64,000 nt of DNA from Albula goreensis (lineage: Eukaryota > Chordata > Actinopteri > Albuliformes > Albulidae). A model generated the notes under the pieces. It was given only the letters and a program-made list of their open reading frames with translations, was not told the DNA's origin and did not search any database. Shown in pieces: positions 10,701 to 23,574 of this stretch. The stretch covers positions 13,964,884 through 14,028,883 of the forward strand of contig CM040753.1 of NCBI GenBank assembly GCA_022829145.1, read 5' to 3'. The position numbers were made by a program, and so were the translations under genes. Position 1 is the first letter of the stretch, and each line of letters opens with the position of its first letter.

Positions 10701-13700
10701 TCACACACTAGCGCCACCAGCTCCTTAATGATATATGAAAATGTCAGATTTCACCAATACATGTGTCAGAAAATATTGATATATCCTGCCTTTATTTAAT
10801 GTATAACCTGGGAGAAAAATATAAAACATCTCCCTGCCAAATCCTTTTATAACTTTTGTTATTATTATTTATACAAATAGAAAATGCGTATCACCTCATT
10901 TATGATAGGTATTAAGTTCAGTTATTACCCAGGTGAAACACCAGATAGGATCTGAAGCTCCAAACCTCTCTCTCTCTGGCATCCTGTTCTTTACCCAGCC
11001 CTCCTGTCTGCAGCCCAATACCCCTGGCCCTTGCATGCAGCTTCCTCTGTGACAGTATTGTCTTTTATCATTAGCTTTGCATGACTCTAATTCCCTTTAT
11101 ATAGAACGCCTCAGCTAGATGATTGAGTTAGTGGAGAGAAACTTCCCTGCGCTTTCCTGCGCTCACACTCCATCAGCTGTGGCATATCATCCCAGTTACC
11201 TCATAATCACATGCCAATCATGCATCCCACCTGCTCACTCTGTCCGCTAAAGTGCTACGCTAAGTTCCGGAAGCACTTCACTTATCTGACACGGATTCCC
11301 GGCCCTCGACGCCCCGCCCTCTAATGTTGACATTTGAAAATTAACATGTTTTTTTCCTTTTCTTCTTGTAGCTGGGACATCAATCAGATTTCCCCCCTTC
11401 CCTGGTTGCTTAGCCATGCCCCCCACCTGCCAATGTTCTGTAGACACCTGTCCACCTCAAATGCTCTGTTGTGAAATATCCCAGAAACCTTTGGGGGAGA
11501 GGGTGTCATGTTCAATGTCTCAACAAATCTATTTCATATAAGAAAAGCTTTGAGGGCCTGAGAGTAGTAACTCTTGCAGCTCTTCTGTGCAGATGTGAGA
11601 CTGCTCCTTGTTTCCACAGAGATGTATACTACTTGTGTTTATTACCAAAAAACATATATTTTTTAAACATTTTATATATCTGTAAAATAACCTTAACTGG
11701 AACCAAAAAAGCATGTCACAAATCAGTTTTTCACAGGAAACATAACCTTGAAATCAAATCAGAGTATAATGCTTTCTGCACAACACAATGATTGGTGCAT
11801 TTGTAAGACTGAGAATGTTTCCATTTCCGACTGTAAATCTGATAAGTCAGCTGGCACATATTAAAGAGTTTAATGAATTTCCAAGCAAACGCTCTCCATA
11901 ACTTAAATGATGAAGAGGACTGCATTAAAATTGAAATATAAATGGCTTTTTTCATTTTTACAGGTGAGCTTGTATGAATATGCAAAATTAATTGTAGACT
12001 GCAAAATAATGGGAGGAGGTACTGCATACTTTTGTATGTGTAATGTGATTTACTAAGCTCAAAAGAAAATTTGGGAAAGGTGCAAATCAGTATGCAGGTA
12101 TTAACAGATATGTAATCAATAACCTGACAGCCGTGGTGGGAGAAATCTTAACAGTCACAGACCATATAAATTGTTGAAGACAAGCAAACATGTCCTTTTG
12201 AAAGTGTTCTTTTGAAAGAACATGTTTTCTGTTTCCTCCATGTCCAAACTTAATTAGCATATGTTAGATTGATATGAGTGTTAGACTACATGCCATATGT
12301 CCTTAAAGACTACATGTATTTTGTTCAGTCTACCCAAAATATTTGTTGTGTTGAATTTACTCCATCTTGCCTTTTTCATCAAAACGTCACCTTAGTTGTA
12401 CAATACATCAGATATAGAATTAATACATTTGTTATTAACAGAAAATCTCACCATTTCAAAAAAATGATACCACTCACAGAATTTACAGCACAGATTTCTC
12501 TTTTTATTGTTTCTGTTGAATATGAACCCATAGACTCACCCTTGGTTTTTGGTTTTTTGAGGGTTTATTCCAGGAAATATGCAGCCATGCACAAAGGCAT
12601 TATTTGTACATCTATCTCATCCCTGAACATGCCTGGCTTGGCATTTGCAGGCTAATGCTGGTGTGAAAGTAACTGTGAAAGTAACCTTTTCCTGGCATTC
12701 AACGCATCAGGCTGAATTAAAGCATAGGGATGTTCAACTGCAAGGGAGCAGGAGCTTGCTCCTAATCCGCAGCATCGTTCAGGGCTTCTGGGCTGGCTCT
12801 CTCCTACAGAAAACAGCTCAAGGATTCATCCCAGTCAAAGCCCCAATATTTAAAACGACACGTCTGCTTCCAGGCCTTCCTTTCCCTTATTTCTATGTGG
12901 GAGTTTCATCTCCAGAAAAAAAAAGAGCTGAGCTTGGTAGTGAAGCCTGAAGCAAACCTCTGTGCTTTGACTTGAGCAGCAGTTTGTCTTAAGACCCAAA
13001 CCTGGCTTTATACTGTGGCAATGCTAACTGGCAAAGCTAGCTGCTAATAAACACTCCTGCTGAATGATTCTTTTTCTCACATTTTCCTAAACAAAAAAAC
13101 GCATGAATTACTATTGCATGGGTGCAGTAGGTCATTGCATTATACAGTAGATTCGCCTGCACAAAGCACATTGGTATTCACATAGCTTTATGCATTTATC
13201 TTGATTAATTTCAGGGACGGTTAGCTGTAGCTTCACCACATCCATTACTTCAGTCAAGACAGATATGCTTTGCATTTTGAGGGTGGCTTTGCTTTTCCTA
13301 AGGCTAAACAAAATAAAACACAGGGCCCTTGCACAATTAAATATGTGTTTTTCATTATTTATGTACCCAGTACTCTCATTTCATTGGCTCATGTTTTAAT
13401 TAAAACCATATGGCTGGTTTGCTGTGGTTAGTGCCACTATCCCACAGATAAAACAACTTGTTTTGGATAAACTGCAATTTGCAAACATAGTGGCTAAAGT
13501 CCATAAATATCCATAAAATGCAGCAGCACACTGCTAATCTGAGATGACAGTTCGAGGGAGTTTTTCCAGATATGGTGCTAGAAGTTCAGCAAAGTTTGTC
13601 TCACCAGATGGCCTGGCTATTTCAACTCAGTTTCAATTTTTTTTTCAATTTCAAGGTCAGAAATCATTGCAAGAGATGTCTGAGATATTCCTAAATGTGA

Positions 13701-14984
13701 AAAAAACCTTTACCAATTTGTCACCCTTTTTATTTGTATCATAAATACGCGGGTGTCTTCCAAGCATTTGTGGTCTGGCTTATATGTTCCAGTGCTCAGA
13801 CAAATGGGAACATGAAAGTAGCCAGTTTCCTTGAGCAGATTCAGGTCTCTGGCCTGAGGTGGTATACAAGTGTATGCAAAAGTAATCTAATTAACAGCGT
13901 GAAGTAGCTGCAGCTGGATGAGGGAGATACAGCTGAGCCGGATGTGTCCTGATCAGAGGGGTCTGTCCACTGCTGTACTTCAATTGACATTTCAGTCAGT
14001 CTCATCCCAGTTTCTTGTACTCAGCCATCTGGCTTAACCACATGTGAATGTCCTCATTCAGTAGTGAGTGAATGTAGTGCAGATTTTTACCAGTAGATAT
14101 GAATTTCATATTTTCTGTTATTTTCTTTCTCAAAATCGACAAATTGTAATTGCATTGCAAAAGTTGGAGGAGTAATCCTTAAGGAGTACTTGTCATGTAT
14201 CATAACTAGCAGAAGTGAAATACAAGGGAGACACATACATGTAAAACAATCTTATCACTTCAAAGTATTTTTAGATTGGACCCACGGTTACAACACATCA
14301 TAGAATACCAGTTGGCAACAGTAAAATATTTCTATTCATTTGAGAGAAAGTGGAGACCTGTTTTTATTTTCATTTAAACATTTTTGGTAGGGCATGCCAA
14401 AAATAATGAATTATAAAAATAAATAGACTTGGCTCTCTCACTGTGCTATTTTGTGCCCTTGAATATGAAGCCAGTTGGATTTCTGTAAGAAAACCCATGC
14501 AAATGTGAAATCATTTTTCTAATTTTTGGCCATACAGGTTGCACACAGCTGTGTGGCTTTGACCCTAATCTGAGGGGGAGAACCTGTAAGTCTGATCGTA
14601 TCTCAAAATGGAATATGTGTCTGGCAGCAGCGGCTCAGGGCAGGGGGCAGTCTGAGCCAGACTCTCCATTAGAAAAGGCCAGTGAACTGCTGAAAGAACA
14701 GGACTAAAGTAAACAAACACAGCCAGGGATGAGAGGCTTCAGTGATGTCAGTCCATCCAAATCTACAGCACAGACAAGACAGGCTGACAAATCACCAACT
14801 GTGACAATATACAGATTATTCTGATCAAACATTGACATTGACTCATTTCTCGACTCAGTTTTCCTCCTCATTGTCACTTGAGCTGATAAGGAGCATTTAA
14901 TCAACTATGGGCATCATACTATCTAGTCTCTTCAGTAGTTAATGCTATTTCCACTGATAGGTTACTGAGATGTCAAAGGAGAGA

Positions 14985-15830
14985 TTCAAGTACCTCTTCT
15001 TTCCCCATGGTGACCAAAAAGAGATAATAGCTGCTGGTCTTTTTCAGTTTTGCACTGAGGAAAGCCATCTTTTGCATCAGCCAGTATGAAGACACTACCT
15101 GTTGGGGGCTTGTAGAGGCCATAATCTCGTGTGGTCATGATCAGTAAGTGCTGCAGGGCTTTATCCAAACGTGTTGGGTCTATGCATATGTGAAGTTTAT
15201 GAGTGGTTTTTTGGTTTTTTCACAATTACCATATTGCGAATCCAGTCAGTGGGCTCACTATCTGAAGTCACATACCCCTGTGCTTCATACTTGTCAAGCT
15301 GAGTAGCTTTCATGGTGACGAACATTGCGGGGGCACTGGACTGGCTGAACGACAAGCTTGAAGTGTACCTTTCATGGACAGACATAACTGGAGCAGAAAA
15401 CATATCTTGTTATTTCCTGATTCTTTGGTTAGAGGCACAGCACAGTCTTCATCAACAGTGTTAAACTCTGCTGCAATCATAAAGTGAATGAGGTTCAGTT
15501 GTGTTGAGCTCTGGTTGGATCGTAAAGTGAATAAGCTGTGTAAAGCTCAGTTTGGTTGGTAGACTGTATAATGAGATGTGCTGGGATGGTAAAGTGAATA
15601 AGGCCCAGCCGTTAGATGGTATCTAGATTGTGGCTAGAGCCACACACTACACACTCAGCCACAAACAGGCTCAGAGAGTACATCAGCTGACCCGATTACA
15701 GTTTCAGTTTGCTGGCACTTGATTTCAGTTTATCTCTTTCTGCCAATGTAATCTTATCCTGGAGGCTCAAAACAGTTTAGGTGGCTCCTGAGTCGAGTTG
15801 TCATTTATTTTCAGCATAACAAACAACTTT
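14985..15830 (-). pseudogene. Degraded Ty3/Gypsy LTR-retrotransposon pol fragment (protease to reverse transcriptase)
   Basis: Read on the minus strand, the region first shows an aspartic protease active-site motif Asp-Ser-Gly-Ala-Thr at 15797-15780. An RT N-terminal segment follows, with EPTDWIRNMVIVKKP at about 15272-15215 (on the minus strand), then an HICIDP-like segment, then a short stretch ending near 14985. The order protease then RT is that of a Gypsy-type pol. The frame is broken by stops and shifts, and a 43-bp tandem repeat (15481-15620) has expanded in the protease-RT spacer. No LTRs, integrase or gag were recognised. It is inactive. Confidence 0.8.
15481..15620. repeat. About 43-bp degenerate tandem repeat inside the Gypsy relic
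   Basis: AAAGTGAAT(G/A)A recurs at 15481, 15524 and 15591, each time followed by GCTC/GGTTGG-like words and ending TGG(A)T(C)GT or ATGGT. Units are about 43, 44, 23 (truncated) and 30 bp. It lies between the protease and RT remnants of the retroelement. Confidence 0.6.
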
Positions 15831-16771
15831 TTCCCCTTTTTCTCTCAGCCCCAATGCATTCACTTGGATATACATAATTTTCATTAAGTGATGTCTTGCT
15901 ATGTGGTTGGACTCTGCTTTCTTTTCTCTTCTACACACCCATGCAACATGATTCACTGCTTCATATTCAATGCTTCAAAAACAGCAGTTAGCTGTGTGAT
16001 GTTATGTATTTGTGATATTAAGCATTAAAAGATCACTGATATGTTGTCATCAGTGCACTGCTATTAAAAACTCTTGCTTGTTATAACTGTTTAAATAAAA
16101 CACCAAAAATTTACAAAACTGACAACAAGTAAAACTCCACTGCCAAATTGGTCATTGAACTCTGTTATTTGAAGACTTTAGTCATTGCTGATATTGTAGC
16201 TGATAGCTGAACCAGTCAATTAACACTTCGGGTCCTGCAGACAAAACTGAATAATGGTTGAATTGAAGAGATCTTAGGCAATTTATCTGAAGATTGAAAG
16301 CCTAATGTGTAATCAAAGAGCAATCAAAAAGAGCCTTTTGTTTGAAAGGCAACTAGTCAATGATTCTCTAATTCAGTGAAGGCTACATCGAATATGCTAT
16401 AAAATGGGACATTGGCTTTGGAAAAAAAAGCTAGCAATGGCACACTTTTCACTTTTTCCTTCCATATTGTCAGTCAAAACAACTTTCCCCAGCTAGGGTG
16501 AGCAATTTGTTACGTGTGCTCTTCTGGACTCAGGTTGTAATAGCAAAATAAGTCAGACACTTTGTGGGAAGCTGTATTTCAAAGGGAAAATGAATGGTGT
16601 ACACATTTTTGTCCATACAGAATCATATAGAATCGCCTACAATCCTTTTGTATAGGAGTTTGGGATTTTTCACTTTTATTCATCTATTTTTACTGTCCTG
16701 AGTTTTGTACGACCTGAGATTATAAAAATGACAAAAAATATTTTGGGATGTGAGACAGCATGGTGCTCCTT

Positions 16772-16955
16772 AGCTGTAGTCCTGGAGAACTACAGGGTGT
16801 GCTCTTTTTGTCTTCTGTCGGCTCTTAATTGAGCAATTAAATCAAATGATTACCAAGTTAACTTACCCCACTATGCGTCTTTGGTCCTAATTGGCTGTTA
16901 ATTTGAGGTGAAAACAAAAACTGGTAGACCCTGAGTCCTCCAGGACCAGAACTGA
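16772..16955. mobile_element. Candidate fold-back MITE, about 180 bp
   Basis: The left end reads GTAGTCCTGGAGAACTACAGGGT. The right end, read on the other strand, begins GTTCTGGTCCTGGAGGACTCAGGGT, so the two ends are imperfect inverted repeats. The interior holds TTAATTGAGCAATTAA and a TTTTGTC..GTGAAAACAAAAA inversion. Similar CCTGGAGGAC-ended repeats are common in fish genomes. The target duplication is not clear, so the superfamily is left open. Confidence 0.5.
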
Positions 16956-19900
16956 TAACTTAAAGTTTCAGTTTAAATAGATGTTTCATATAGGTCTACT
17001 GTTTCATATACTGTCAACAGCAATGAAGCTTTGAAGTTTTTCCATTTTTTTTTTCAATTGTAATATATGTCAATGTCAATTGTAATATTTGAAAGACAGC
17101 TTAACACCTGCCAATAAAATATAGATAGTTTAAGCAGATCTTGAATGTGGCAGTGTCTTCCCCTATAAACCATATGGGTTTAAATTTTGTAATGCTGTGA
17201 AAGATATGATAAAGATTTTGTCACAGAAAAATGTAAAATTTTGGCCAGCTTATGTGAGGTATTTCAAAGAGCAACATACAGATATAGTGGCTCCTAGTAT
17301 GCACCGGTTTTCAACGCTTTGACACATCAGGGTGTCGATTTAATTCATACAGTTGGTGAGTATGAATACACAGGTGTGTCTGGAATATCCATAACCAAAT
17401 GTTCTGATAAAGTGACAGTAGAATCAAATTAGCTTGTATATTCTAGCTAACCCTGAAAATATACAAAAAAAGTTGCCCACAAGCATATAGCTACCCTCTG
17501 TTTTCTAAAGGTAGATGTGGTTGAAAAGGTCAGTATATGGTTACATGGATTGCAGAAGAACTATCAGAGCATTTTCTGGCTTTGAACAGCTTTTGAAATT
17601 GGGGTCTCACCTGAACATGATCTTGTTTAGTTTAGCTTGTTCATTCACATGAGAATTTGACATTGACATCAAATGGCATTTGCCTGAATATGTATGGTAT
17701 CTACAAGCAAAGCAAACAAAAAAACAAAACCAAAAAATGATACGAGACTTCGTAATCCATGGCTTCCAAACAGAGGAAGGTCACAGCATCTCAGAACTAC
17801 ATAAGTATGTATGATGCTTGTTCCAAATAAAGACTCTTATTTATGACCTGACTAGATTCTGCTGGTTTGTGCCCAATGCAGAGTCTTTACCTGTGAAATT
17901 GTGAAAACAGCATAATATGTGGAGCCTAACCAAATTATAAGAGCCTGCTTTGAATATCCCCTGTCTCAGATATGTGAGGAGAGGGGGCTCTTGATTTCTG
18001 AGGATTGAATAATGTATCTTCCTCATTTTTTAAGGCAGGCACAGATTGATTTAAGCCAAACAGTAAATGATTGCTGACAAGCTCCACTATGTCCCCAGAT
18101 GGGAGTAAAAGAGCCTTTGATGAAACATGCTTATCTGGATCTTGCTTATTCAGTGTAGAGCAATAATTAAAGTAACAGATTCATAGTTTTTCCCCCTTCT
18201 GAATATCAAACACCACTAAGGTGTCCCCTTACCTTTTCTCTACATGGAGACTACAGCACGGAGACTGCAGCTGGGGTAGTCTGGGGGATTTTAATGTATT
18301 CAGCTGCAGTGAGGAAATTGGCTTGGAAGTTTTCTAGACTATGAAAGCTGTTTATGTCCCTTCCATTCTGGGGGAAATAAAAGCTAATATGAATATCTGC
18401 TTCATTAATTATTTCTTGGGGAGACTGGACCATATAAAGTTGACTCATTCAATTTGATTTTATTTCTTTGTGCAGTATTATATTACTTTCCATGTATATT
18501 TTATTTAAAATTAACTGATGAGTGTGTAAAAGAAAGTAGTCCATTTATTTTCTTTTATATGGAATTAACCCTTTATGTTATCTCAAAATGTATGTGAAAT
18601 GTGTTTGTTTCCTATGTTGTTTTGTGAGAACTACCAGTCTTTCTTTATTCAAGCTCTGTTGAAATTCCCCTCATTGTATTAGTTACAATACTGCCAGGAC
18701 ATTCCCATTTAAGGTTATTGTAAAAATTGTTTTTACATGTCCATAGTCATCAGAGAAATAGGTTGTTCTGTAACACCACAAAAGGTCGAAAAAAAACTTG
18801 GATGTGGACACACAAATTTTGCCATTTATTAACAAAGGAAGTTCTTTTCACTTCATCTATTACCTTTTATAAAATCCTTATTTTTTGAGCTCTGAACATT
18901 AGCTTTGGCTTTGAAGTCCCTGGTTGATTAAATTAGCACTAGCTGCATGAAATGGCAGCTGATCTGGGTTCACTTCTGTGCCACTGTCATTTAGCGCCTC
19001 TGATCATTTTTTTCTCGTAGCAGATGAATATTCATGCCCTTGTTGCCAACAATAGCCCGTTAGTTCTGGTGCTGTGAAATGATGTTGCACTAAACAGCTC
19101 CAAGCCTGTGCAGCAGAGTGGCCCTGTGCTTCAAAGCCAGAGTTTCAGTGCACTGATCTATAGTGTTACGCTGATTGCTACATTCAGAGTATAATTTTCC
19201 GCTTACACAAACAGTGTGCTTCCTCCTGCTTTGCCACACAGAAGATACATACGTATATGAATGTTCCGCTACCAAGCAATAGCTCCAACAGGCAGTCTTC
19301 TGTCCAAGACATGAGGCCCCCTACAGGACAGGTTTGAAGCCAGCAGTAAAGCAGTGTTGCTTTCTTCTTTTTTTTTCTTTACCCTCTCACCTCTTTGTTT
19401 TTGTTTGCTGAGTCTCCCTTGGGGAACAGCCTCCAATAAAAAGCCTCTAGCCATCAGTGGAATGAGGGGAATCAGCAGCATGACTCTGCTGTGGACCCCC
19501 TGCTTGCCCCATGACAGGGCCAGCTCGTCTGGCTAGGCAGAGCAGTCAAGGGGGGTGCCCTGCTGTGCTCACATAAACTGGGGATGCCCACCCCTTCCCT
19601 CTGGCAGACAACTCATTAACCCAATATATACCACAATCCAGATCATATATACCAGATCAGAGCCCCTCCCCCACTTCGCCAAAAACATATAATTTTCTTG
19701 CAAATGAATATCTCCCCGGATGGAAAATAAGTGTGTGAGCTCAGTGCTTTTACATAAGTAGGCTTTTATTATGCAGGTGGCGTCTGTTGTTAAACCCATT
19801 CTGTGGATGGTTTGAATTTGGTAACTCACCATTAAGACTGAGATCAGGGAACACAAGGCTTAAGAAAAGACATATTTATTTACGCTCATCCCAAGGTACT

Positions 19901-20657
19901 ACCTTGTTTACAAACAGAAACCAGGCAATGTGTTTTACTGAGTATCAAGTCCTATACAGCGTGTGACGGAGGTGTGACCGGGATCATTTCTTCATCCTCA
20001 AAAACCGTACCAACATACCAACTAATACATTATTAACACACTAAAGCATGCCAATGAACACATTATCTGTTCATTGGTATATTTGACCCTATTGGTGAAA
20101 GTTCTCTTTGCTCCAAATGTCTTTTCGTGCTCATTCCTGGATTGCCCTGTTGTAGGATGTTGTGATTGTGCTTTCCCAGTTTGTGATCGTGCTGACTAGC
20201 ACACACGTGTATTCATGGCCACACTAAATACCTATTCTTTCTTTCCTCACTAACTTATTCAGGAGGCACAAATAATTTTTAACAAGTCAAGTGCTTCTCC
20301 CTCTTAAGGTCCCAGATTCTTTGCTCAAAAATTGTCCATTTTATCAAAGCTTTGACAGCCAGTACATCTGAGAGACTGAGAGCTGTTTCTGTTAGTCTGA
20401 GGGATGGATGTGCTCAAAGAAGAACAGACTTACACCCACTGTGTGAAATTTTCCCTGTGTGAATGAATTGAGGGAGAATCAAAGCAGGACACAATGACTG
20501 TATTATTGGGCTTCTGCAATATTTATCAGTGACATGTCTGATGAATCCTTACAAATAGATCTTCTGGATACCAGTCATTTTGAAGAGTGCTCAGCCGAAA
20601 ACATCAAGGGTTTGGCACTGTAAGAGATGAAAAGCAAGGAATGTGCAATGCACTGCA

Positions 20658-20660
<3 letters not shown>

Positions 20661-20692
<32 letters not shown>
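20661..20692. repeat. (TC)16 microsatellite
   Basis: Thirty-two bases of perfect TC alternation directly abut the 3' end of the LINE remnant beginning at 20693. Confidence 0.95.
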
Positions 20693-20699
<7 letters not shown>

Positions 20700-21381
20700 C
20701 ATTTCAATTTGCTTTATTGGCAGGACAACAACAGTCATATTGCCAAAGCAACATACAAAATCACAAAAAAACATATAACAACAGTGCATGTTGATTTCCA
20801 GTACTTAAAATAACAAAATATAAAATATAACAAAGAAAGAAAAGAAAAAATAAAAGATTGTCCTCTTCCTGTCCCTTATACTATGGCAAGTGGCTACATA
20901 TTTGGCTGATTGTGGGGCCAAAAAAAGTTGGGGAAAACAATGTTTATATTTTTAAGAATACTATTCTTTCTTGATCATAATTTGTACAATGTAAAAGAAA
21001 GTGGATCTCTGTCTCTATCCCATTGCTCTTAAAATGGTCTCAGAGCTTGTCCTTTCTGGCCAGCCAGGTTTGTCTCTGTTGGCCCTTTTCAATAGCCAGG
21101 CTGTGGTCACTGACATGATATTTGTCATTATCTTTGTGTTATATTTTTAACATTTACTAGATATTCTGCCAATTCATATTTTCTATTTAGGGCCTGATAG
21201 AAATCCATTCTATTTTTAGATTTTGTGATGGTGTCCCAATGGTCCAAATAAGAGTTTTTAAGATGTTTAACAATTTGGTTTACTATGATTGGAAAACTTT
21301 CTTGTGGTGCTGTCCTGGAGCTGATTGATGGTGGTGGTGTTGTGTTCAGTGAGCTTCAGGACCAGCTGGCTGAGGGGCCAG

Positions 21382-21440
<59 letters not shown>

Positions 21441-21500
21441 GTCATTCTTTAATAAGGGCACGTTGGGCCCATCTTGGACCATTCAAAATGTACTCTTTCC
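20693..21500 (-). mobile_element. 3' end of a non-LTR (LINE) retrotransposon, broken ORF2 plus 3' UTR
   Basis: On the minus strand, blocks typical of the C-terminal part of a fish LINE ORF2 can be read: LVLKLTEHNTTTINQLQDST just below 21383, an NRMDFYQALNRKYELAEYLV-like block near 21220-21140, and AAKYVATCHSIRD-like text near 20920-20880. The element ends with CCAATAAAGCAAATTGAAAT at about 20722-20700, the end usually followed by short GAATT-type repeats. Frameshifts and stops separate the blocks, and a (CT)n run (21383-21436) sits inside the frame. The clade is probably CR1/L2/Rex-like, inferred from the tail. The 5' limit is uncertain and may reach about 21730. Confidence 0.75.
21383..21436. 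repeat. (CT)27 microsatellite inside LINE ORF2 relic
   Basis: Fifty-four bases of CT alternation lie within the minus-strand LINE frame, where they read as an Arg-Glu run. They keep the frame open but cannot be ancestral LINE sequence. Confidence 0.9.
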
Positions 21501-22037
21501 TTATTGTCACATGATCAGCACAGAAAAGCATGTGATGAACAGTCTCTGTCTCTGGTCCTCTTCACCAGCCTTTATGAACCCCCTTCATTTTGCTCATTGG
21601 CGTCTGTTCTCAGAATGCATTAGGATTGTGCTGTGGAGCAGACTGCCTGGCTCTGATGTCCTGTAAGATGGGATGCTGTGGATTCTGCTCTTTTATCTGT
21701 CAGAGCAGAGCTCCGTCCGTTATAAATAAAACACTCCTGTTCAGAGTCTGGCTGGTGATTCACATAGCGTCTCTCTGCACTCTCCTCCATATCCTGGAGA
21801 TTAATAATGAAATTATGAAATCACTCTGTCCTGTTCATTTCCTTCTCTCAGAGATGCATTCAGATTCACTTTTTTAACCCTGAATGACACATTGCACATT
21901 GTAAAATTACTCCCTGTAATCTGACCGTAATGTATCTTCAATGTTTTAACACAGAAACATTTGTTTATTAAAAAGTGGACATTTGAGGTTTTAAGAAAAG
22001 GTCAGAATGCAGATACAATAATGCCTCAGATAGTTAT

Positions 22038-22047
22038 ACACAACACA

Positions 22048-22107
<60 letters not shown>

Positions 22108-22207
22108 ACACACATGCACACACAAACACACACCCACCACCCACACACACACACACACACCTACACACATGCACACACACACACCCACCATCCACACACA
22201 CACACAT

Positions 22208-22288
<81 letters not shown>

Positions 22289-22320
22289 CACACATGCACA
22301 CACAAACACACACCCACCAT

Positions 22321-22379
<59 letters not shown>

Positions 22380-22474
22380 CACACATGCACACACAAACAC
22401 ACACCCACCACCCACACACACACACACACCTACACACATGCACACACACACCCACCATTCACACACACACACAT

Positions 22475-22525
<51 letters not shown>

Positions 22526-22536
22526 ACACACACATG

Positions 22537-22561
<25 letters not shown>
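22038..22561. repeat. Structured (CA)n array with a recurring interrupted unit
   Basis: About 520 bp of CA repeats are broken by a recurring cassette: CCTACACACATGCACACACA, then AACACACACCCACC, then A(T/C)CCACAC. The cassette recurs near 22107, 22159, 22284, 22374 and 22428, giving a higher-order array rather than a plain dinucleotide run. His-Thr and Cys-Val open frames over it are artefacts. Confidence 0.92.
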
Positions 22562-22567
<6 letters not shown>

Positions 22568-23574
22568 CATCCTTCTGTATCAGACCAGTCACTCACCTTG
22601 CTCATTGCATTGTGGGGGTTCTCACTAATTCCTGAAGAATGCATTTCTTTCCTGAAAGGGGTTATATCTCAGCTTTGAATGATGAGCCTAATAACTGGTA
22701 ACACCAGGCTTCAGACAGGTATTAGCCATAAGACCTCTGTGCTCTCATCAGATACTCCTCATTTAAAATTTGAGCTATTTTGACTGCCAGAAAAGTATTG
22801 GCCCATAACCACCGACTGAATTTTAGATCTCAAAATAGAGGGGAAAAGATGAGTGAAAGCATTGCGATAAAGATATCATTGGGGTTAGATTGACATACTG
22901 TGTTGTGGGGAGGGAGTATCATTGAAATTCTCTGACATTCTGTGGGTTTTAAATTGACAAGAAACAAACCGATGGGAAAGTATTTAAGTAATCTCATGAT
23001 GCAAGCTTATGATTTTTATTCTGGAAGGCCTGCTTAAATCAGTGCAGTTTAGAATGATACACCTGATCCTGACATGATCAGGATTTTGTAAGTATTAATC
23101 ACATCATCTCTGTGAAGGTGGGTTGAAGGAGAGGGCAGCATTAGAGATGGCTCAAATGAGGTTTCAGCTCTGTTGGGGTGGAGCTACACTAAGTTATCAA
23201 TCATTGACCTTCTGAATGAATCACAAATGTTTTTCTCTCCACAGCTAATGTGGTCATTGAGTAATTTAATATGGTAACACCTCCCATTTTTGTTTCAATG
23301 AATCCTCACTACTCATCACAGGAATTCAATTTAAGCCAGCGATTCAGACAGGCCATAATGAGAGGTGATGGATAAGATATATGTGACATTTCTACCAGGT
23401 ACTCTAAAAACAGAGCAAGAGAGATGATAATCAAGAAGGATAAACAACATGTGGCCTTTGAGCAATCCAATGCTCCTCTTAAACAAACTATTTATAATAA
23501 TAGCTTAATGAAATCACTTTCTCTGTCTTGATAATTTGTTTCTCTTACTTTCTCTCTCTTTTGCTCCCCTACAG

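Larger units (their letters stand above)
6609..23574 (+). other. naaladl2: naaladl2 intron A-B, about 17.0 kb
   Basis: The intron runs from GTAATC at 6609 to a long pyrimidine tract and CTACAG at 23574. Its recognised contents are minisatellites at 7666-7887, 9188-9371 and 15481-15620, a TG-rich stretch (about 10536-10700), a SINE tail (10288-10342), a Gypsy relic (14985-15830), a fold-back repeat candidate (16772-16955), a LINE 3' end (20693-21500) with (CT)n runs, and a CA array (22038-22561). I see no coding exon, RNA gene or intact transposase in the remaining stretches, including 7900-9180, 10700-14980, 16960-20650 and 22570-23570. Some of these, such as 11060-11300 and 18880-19060, look like mixed-composition unique DNA. 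Confidence 0.85.

Noticed and set aside
21961-22635. Open frame of 224 codons rich in His-Thr, plus several Cys-Val frames on the other strand
   Set aside because: It is produced entirely by the CA array; all frames of a CA repeat lack stops. There is no start context, splice evidence or non-repeat domain.
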